A stretch of DNA of 64,000 bases from Absidia repens (Eukaryota; Mucoromycota; Mucoromycetes; Mucorales; Cunninghamellaceae). Shown in pieces: positions 59,860 to 64,000 of the stretch (position 1 is its first letter; every line of letters begins with the position of its first letter). Position numbers and translations under genes: made by a program. Where the stretch lies: assembly GCA_002105175.1 (NCBI GenBank), contig MCGE01000002.1, positions 1 through 64,000 on the forward strand, given 5' to 3'. A model generated the notes under the pieces. That model saw only the letters and a program-made list of their open reading frames with translations, was not told the origin of the DNA and ran no database searches.

Positions 59860-62446
59860 ATGGCAGGGGAACCAGTTAAAGTGTATTTATACGATTTATC
59901 TCAGGGAATGGCAAAGCAAATGTCAATGTCTCTTACTGGGAAACAAATTGGTAAAGCCTTTTTTTCTTTTCATCACTTGGAATAAAATGGATCAACTCAT
60001 TCATCTTTCGTTGTTTTACATGTACAATAGATGGTATATGGCATACATCTGTTGTTGCGTATGGGCAAGAATTCTATTTCGGTCAAGGCATTCTAGTCGA
60101 TCAACCAGGTAAAAATTCATGTTTTGTCTGTCTCTCTCTCTTTCTCTCCTTACCTGATAGCTTATTGACGTCTCTTTTGATCATTATATTGACCCACTTC
60201 AAATAAAGGTACCACACACCATGGACAGCCACTTGAAGTCATTGATATGGGTATGACCTTTCTGCCTTTGGAGGTATTCCTGGAGTACATAGATAGCCAA
60301 CGCTCGGTGTATACGTAAGTCAATGACAAAAAAAAAAAAAAAAGGCGGCAGGAGATCTTTGGTCACTAACCATACCACTTTTGCGTCGATAGGGCTGAGA
60401 AGTACCATCTTCTTGATTTCAACTGCAATACTTTCAGCAACGACGTTTGCCAATTTTTGACTGGATCCAGCATTCCTAATCACATCACTGATTTGCCTAG
60501 CGAATTTCTGCGCACGTAAGTCATACCCTTAGCCGTATCAATATCTATATATATATTTAGCTCACACAACAAATTTGGCTTTTATGTAGTCCATTTGGAC
60601 AATCTCTGTTACCAATGATCGAAAACATGTTTGGACAATCGAACCTACGATCAACAACCACACCATCCACTGCTCCTCCTAGTGCATCCGGCTCGACGCC
60701 AGCGCTTACACCTACACCAAATGCAGATTCTCTGGCCATGCTACAAGGTGTGTCCTCTGCTGCGCTCTCTGGTGCCCCTTCATCTGTCTCACAGCAATCG
60801 GTCCAAAAGGCCGATAACCTGGCGTCTTTAGATCGATCCATCAATGCGTATACTGCGGTCGCTGTCTTTTTTACTTCTGCCGGCTGTCCACCCTGCCGCG
60901 TCATCAAACCTGAATTCGAACAACTGATCAAAGATAAAAATCAAGGCACATCCTCTCTTCGTATTCTTGGTGTGATTGTAGATACTTCCATCGCCTTTGA
61001 TGCTGGTGCAAAATATCAAGTCAGGGCCACTCCTACGTTTATGTTTTTCCATAAAGGTGAAAAGGTAAATATATTTCCACGGCTTTTTTTTTTGTTTCCA
61101 TCAATGTATTCAACAATTTCTTTTTTTTCCTGTGAACGGGGTTATCTTTCTTTTTTTTGGGGGGGTGGGGGACGTTGTAGGTATCTGAATTCCGTGGTGC
61201 CAATCATGCAGAATTAAAGAGTTCGGTTGATTTGTTATTATTTACTGCTTATCCACGTACGTCAAAGAAAAGATATTGAAAGTCGATATATATGTATATA
61301 CTCAAGCATATTTTTCTATTTAAATATAGCTCATCCTCATCGAACGCTTCATTTACGCCAAGTATGCAATGCCACCAACGCACCTATTTTATACGACAAC
61401 ATTGGTAAACTCGATCTGATCACTGGTAAACTGTTGACTTACTTGAAGGAAGATGGAATTGAGATGACTGAGCAACAAACCAAGACGTTGGATACAGCGA
61501 AGAAAGTGCTGATTGAAAAACAAGGCGTACTGAACATGGATGATTGGCAAAACCTGATGAGTAAGTCGAGAGAAAAAGAAAATGGTGAGGGTGCATTGCT
61601 GATGATATTTTGATCTGAATTTTTTTTCTTTTTCTTTTTTTTTATTTGAATTATTTTAGCCACATTGACGGAGAAACTCACAACGGAACACCAATTCCCA
61701 TTACTCGACATATTTCGATCACTGGTCTTAACCAAGGACGCTGGAAATTTTTATACCTCAAACTGTAAGTAAAGGAAAAAGAAAAATCAATACAAAAAAA
61801 AAAAAAAAACGGCCGCTTAAGAATATTATATATATCATATATAGGTGCCGGTATTGCGCATCTGATGGACACGGTACAGAAAGAGGATGCCAAAGGCACA
61901 GAAACACCGAAAGCAACATGGATGATGATTCTTCGATTGGCATGCAACTTATTCACACATCATGTCCTTGTCACTACCTATTTTACATCGCATCTCGCTT
62001 CGTCTCATCGCCAGCAACTGACTCAACTTTTGGTGACCAGCCTGCTCGCCCAGGATACACAGGTACGACAAACGGCAGCATCACTTGCATTTAACTGTAG
62101 CACCACGGTGATGGCAGAGCGATTACAAAAGGAACAGAACTCTGGCAATGGTGGTGATATCGGTGTGGCGGAACAAGAAGACGATGATTGGCAAGTGGAG
62201 GTGATCAGTGCGGTGATGGATGCCCTGGTCAAGGAAACCGAGCAAGATATCACTCATCGCTTATTGGCATGCATTGCGAAATTCCTATTCTTGGCCCCTG
62301 CCGATAGCTCTTTGCCTGATCTTCTCTCAGCTCTGGATATTACAAGTGTGTTGGATAACAAGAAGAAAAATGCTATCATTAGTAGTACCTCAGTTTTAGA
62401 ATTAGCTCGGGATATCAGTATGATGGTGAAAAAAAGTGTTGTTTAA
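59860..62446 (+). CDS. PPPDE peptidase-thioredoxin-PUL three-domain protein
   Basis: Nine exons (59860-59950, 60031-60108, 60209-60314, 60393-60515, 60590-61064, 61181-61256, 61330-61560, 61660-61764, 61845-62446) join in phase to 628 aa. Residues 1-145 form a PPPDE (DeSI-type) cysteine-protease domain with [11 protein letters not shown] (His35) and [12 protein letters not shown] (Cys103). A Ser/Thr/Pro linker (150-205) follows, then thioredoxin with AGCPPC (Cys232, Cys235) and the cis-Pro loop [10 protein letters not shown]. From about 340 onward is an all-helical PUL domain (PHRTLHLRQ...[16 protein letters not shown]...VISAVMDAL), which in Ufd3/PLAA binds Cdc48/p97. DeSI domains remove SUMO or ubiquitin from targets. 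Redox-linked proteolysis tied to Cdc48 is inference. Intron 2 ends in AAATAAAG|GT, another AAG acceptor. Confidence 0.92.
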
Positions 62447-63954
62447 TTATCCCGTTGTCTCCCTTCCCACTCCACCCAAAAAATAGATACATATATTATT
62501 CCCTCCTCCTTTCTCCCTCATATTTATTTTTTTTATTCTGTCCTTTTTTATGATTACTATTTATTCCATTAATAAAATACTCTTGTTTTGAAAATCAAAA
62601 GACTTTATGCTATGTTTGGGAATTATGTTGATAGTTATGATAGCTAAGAATTTTACACCGTGTGTTGATGGTTGTGTTCAAATTGGATAATCGACTATAC
62701 TATGTCATAAAAACAAAACCAGGCGGTAGGGAAACTGTTAGGTCGTAAAAAAGGAAAATTTATGGAGGTTTTTTTTTTTTTTTAATTTTTGACTATAATG
62801 ACTGTGTCAGCCAGAAATCAGGGGGAGAGGGGAATTGCTTTAAATTATAGCGGCGGCAGCACTCATGGTACCGACGACCTGAAGAGCAATCAACACTAAA
62901 CTAAAGGGGAAGACTGTAAAAAAAGATCTGATGTATTGTACGATACATGAGAAAGGTTAAATGAATGTCGTAGATTGAAGTATATCAATGGCTAACATTA
63001 GTCAAAAGTAGTGATGATAGTAAAAAAAATAAATAGATCTATTGCATGGTAGTAAAAGAGAGATCGATTGCACAAGACATGAGAGAAACTAATGGGACGT
63101 TTTTAATTGAAGAATGCAAAAAAAAGAGACTTATTTTATTCAGATATAGATACAAGCTATGACACACTAACATTAAACTGAGCCAAGGAAGACTCCAAAG
63201 CACACTAAAGGTGGTCCAGATCTTGAATCCAAAATGAAAGGGGTTTCCCATGCATCTTGTAATCCCTGATCTGAAAACCTTTCTAAACTAGTCCTGATGC
63301 CAGTCTGAGTTCAATATAACCTTGTAAAGCTACAATGATGAGGAAGAAAAGAAAACGGGAAGAAAAAATAAAATAAAACCAGGCGAAATATACAACCACG
63401 TGTGCGGGATTTGAAATGTGCCTAGCGTCTCTATTGAGATTCTTTTTACAGGGCCCTTAGGGTGAGGGTTCTCAATGACCACATTTTTTTTAGGCGTAAT
63501 GTCCTAATTGTGTGCGCCTTGTTGCACCATTATTTCACGACTATTCTAGTTTTGTATATATTCCACAGCAAAAGCAGAAAACAAAAAACGAACTCTTAAC
63601 GTATACCCGCCCCTATACACACAAAATATAGATTGAAATTGAATCAGATACCAAAGTGATAGCCGTTTTATTTTATTTCATATAAACGATGAGGGGATAG
63701 AATAAAAAAATTATACCAAATAAATGGGAAGATGATAAAAAAAGGGGGAGGGGGGGGGACTAATAATATAAAAAGAAAAAGAATAAAAATGGGATGAAAA
63801 TATAAAAAGACAAGATAATAGACTACAACAACCACCTATTAATTCTATAAAGTAAATCAAACCAAGACGGACAGTAATAATAAACTATAAGAAGGGGAAG
63901 GGGAGGGGGATAACACAAATATATAAATTTAAAAACACAGATGCTAAACTAGTT
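62447..63954. other. Spacer with repeat copy G and the 3' region of an off-edge gene
   Basis: AATAAAA at about 62571 for the PPPDE gene, then repeat G (62860-63420), then a stretch that carries reversed AATAAA (near 63668) at a plausible distance beyond the stop codon at 63955 of a minus-strand gene. No other gene. Confidence 0.55.
62860..63420 (-). repeat. Dispersed repeat, copy G
   Basis: Core GAATCCAAAATGAAAGGGGT at 63225-63244, then TTCCCATGCATCTTG; head CCACGTGTGCGGGATTTGAA at 63396-63415; tail TTATTTTATTCAGATATAGA near 63131. The outer tail (GATTGAAGTATATCAATGG, about 62973) matches copies C and E. Confidence 0.88.
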
Positions 63955-64000
63955 CTACAAGAAACGACCCAATTCACTAGATCCAATATTGAGTTCGGGT
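63955..64000 (-). CDS. 3' end of an unidentified minus-strand gene (partial)
   Basis: The last 46 bp read on the minus strand as PELNIGSSELGRFL then TAG at 63955-63957. Composition is less AT-rich than the spacer and a reversed polyadenylation signal lies about 290 bp further on, as in other genes here. Too short to identify a family. Confidence 0.4.
   Translation of the reverse strand, partial: PELNIGSSELGRFL

Overview
This is nuclear DNA from an intron-rich fungus. Evidence: GT-AG introns mostly of 60-150 bp, very AT-rich spacers full of poly-A/poly-T runs, and fungal-type proteins (class I myosin with SH3 and acidic tail, FAR1-type zinc regulator, DUF3020-like protein, DGAT2, mitochondrial-leader-bearing coproporphyrinogen oxidase). 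Gene style and content suggest an early-diverging filamentous fungus, most likely Mucoromycota (Mucorales, perhaps an Absidia/Cunninghamella relative). The lineage is inference; no marker gene was compared.

I rebuilt 20 complete protein genes exon by exon, checking phase at every junction; a probable 3' end of a 21st runs off the right edge. There are two tRNA-Asp loci. Layout: 0.7-6.1 kb, NmrA-like protein, Ubc4/UbcH5 E2 and Swd2/WDR82. 8.0-10.9 kb, an unknown multi-pass membrane protein and DJ-1. 12.9-20.1 kb, a group with lipid and membrane themes: PHOSPHO-type phosphatase, DGAT2, NIPA-type magnesium transporter and GLTP. 21.2-30.1 kb, myosin-I facing H2A.Z, then PARN deadenylase. 32.9-37.6 kb, a polyQ FAR1-type factor facing an NFKBIL1-like protein. 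38.0-50.7 kb, Cia1, 5-oxoprolinase, Hem13 and coactosin. 52.5-54.0 kb, the DUF3020-like protein. 59.9-62.4 kb, a PPPDE-thioredoxin-PUL protein.

Genes often sit head to head over short shared promoters (ubc4/swd2 295 bp; myosin/H2A.Z 286 bp; NIPA/GLTP 641 bp; CIA1/OXP1 932 bp; FAR1/NFKBIL1-like 1.2 kb). No pathway cluster is obvious, although Cia1 (Fe-S), OXP1 (glutathione) and Hem13 (heme) are neighbours.

The gene-poor spacers are not empty. At least seven, probably eight, copies of one dispersed 450-700 bp non-coding repeat occupy them. The repeat has a GC-box/E-box-like or tRNA-3'-end-like head, a conserved AAAGGGTTTCCCCATGCATG core and an AATAAA-bearing tail. A duplicated block carries tRNA-Asp, intact in one copy and lacking one base in the other. 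A near-perfect 22-bp hairpin lies beside the intact tRNA. These elements, the tiny terminal exons (3, 5 and 6 nt) and the unknown membrane protein are the most unusual contents.
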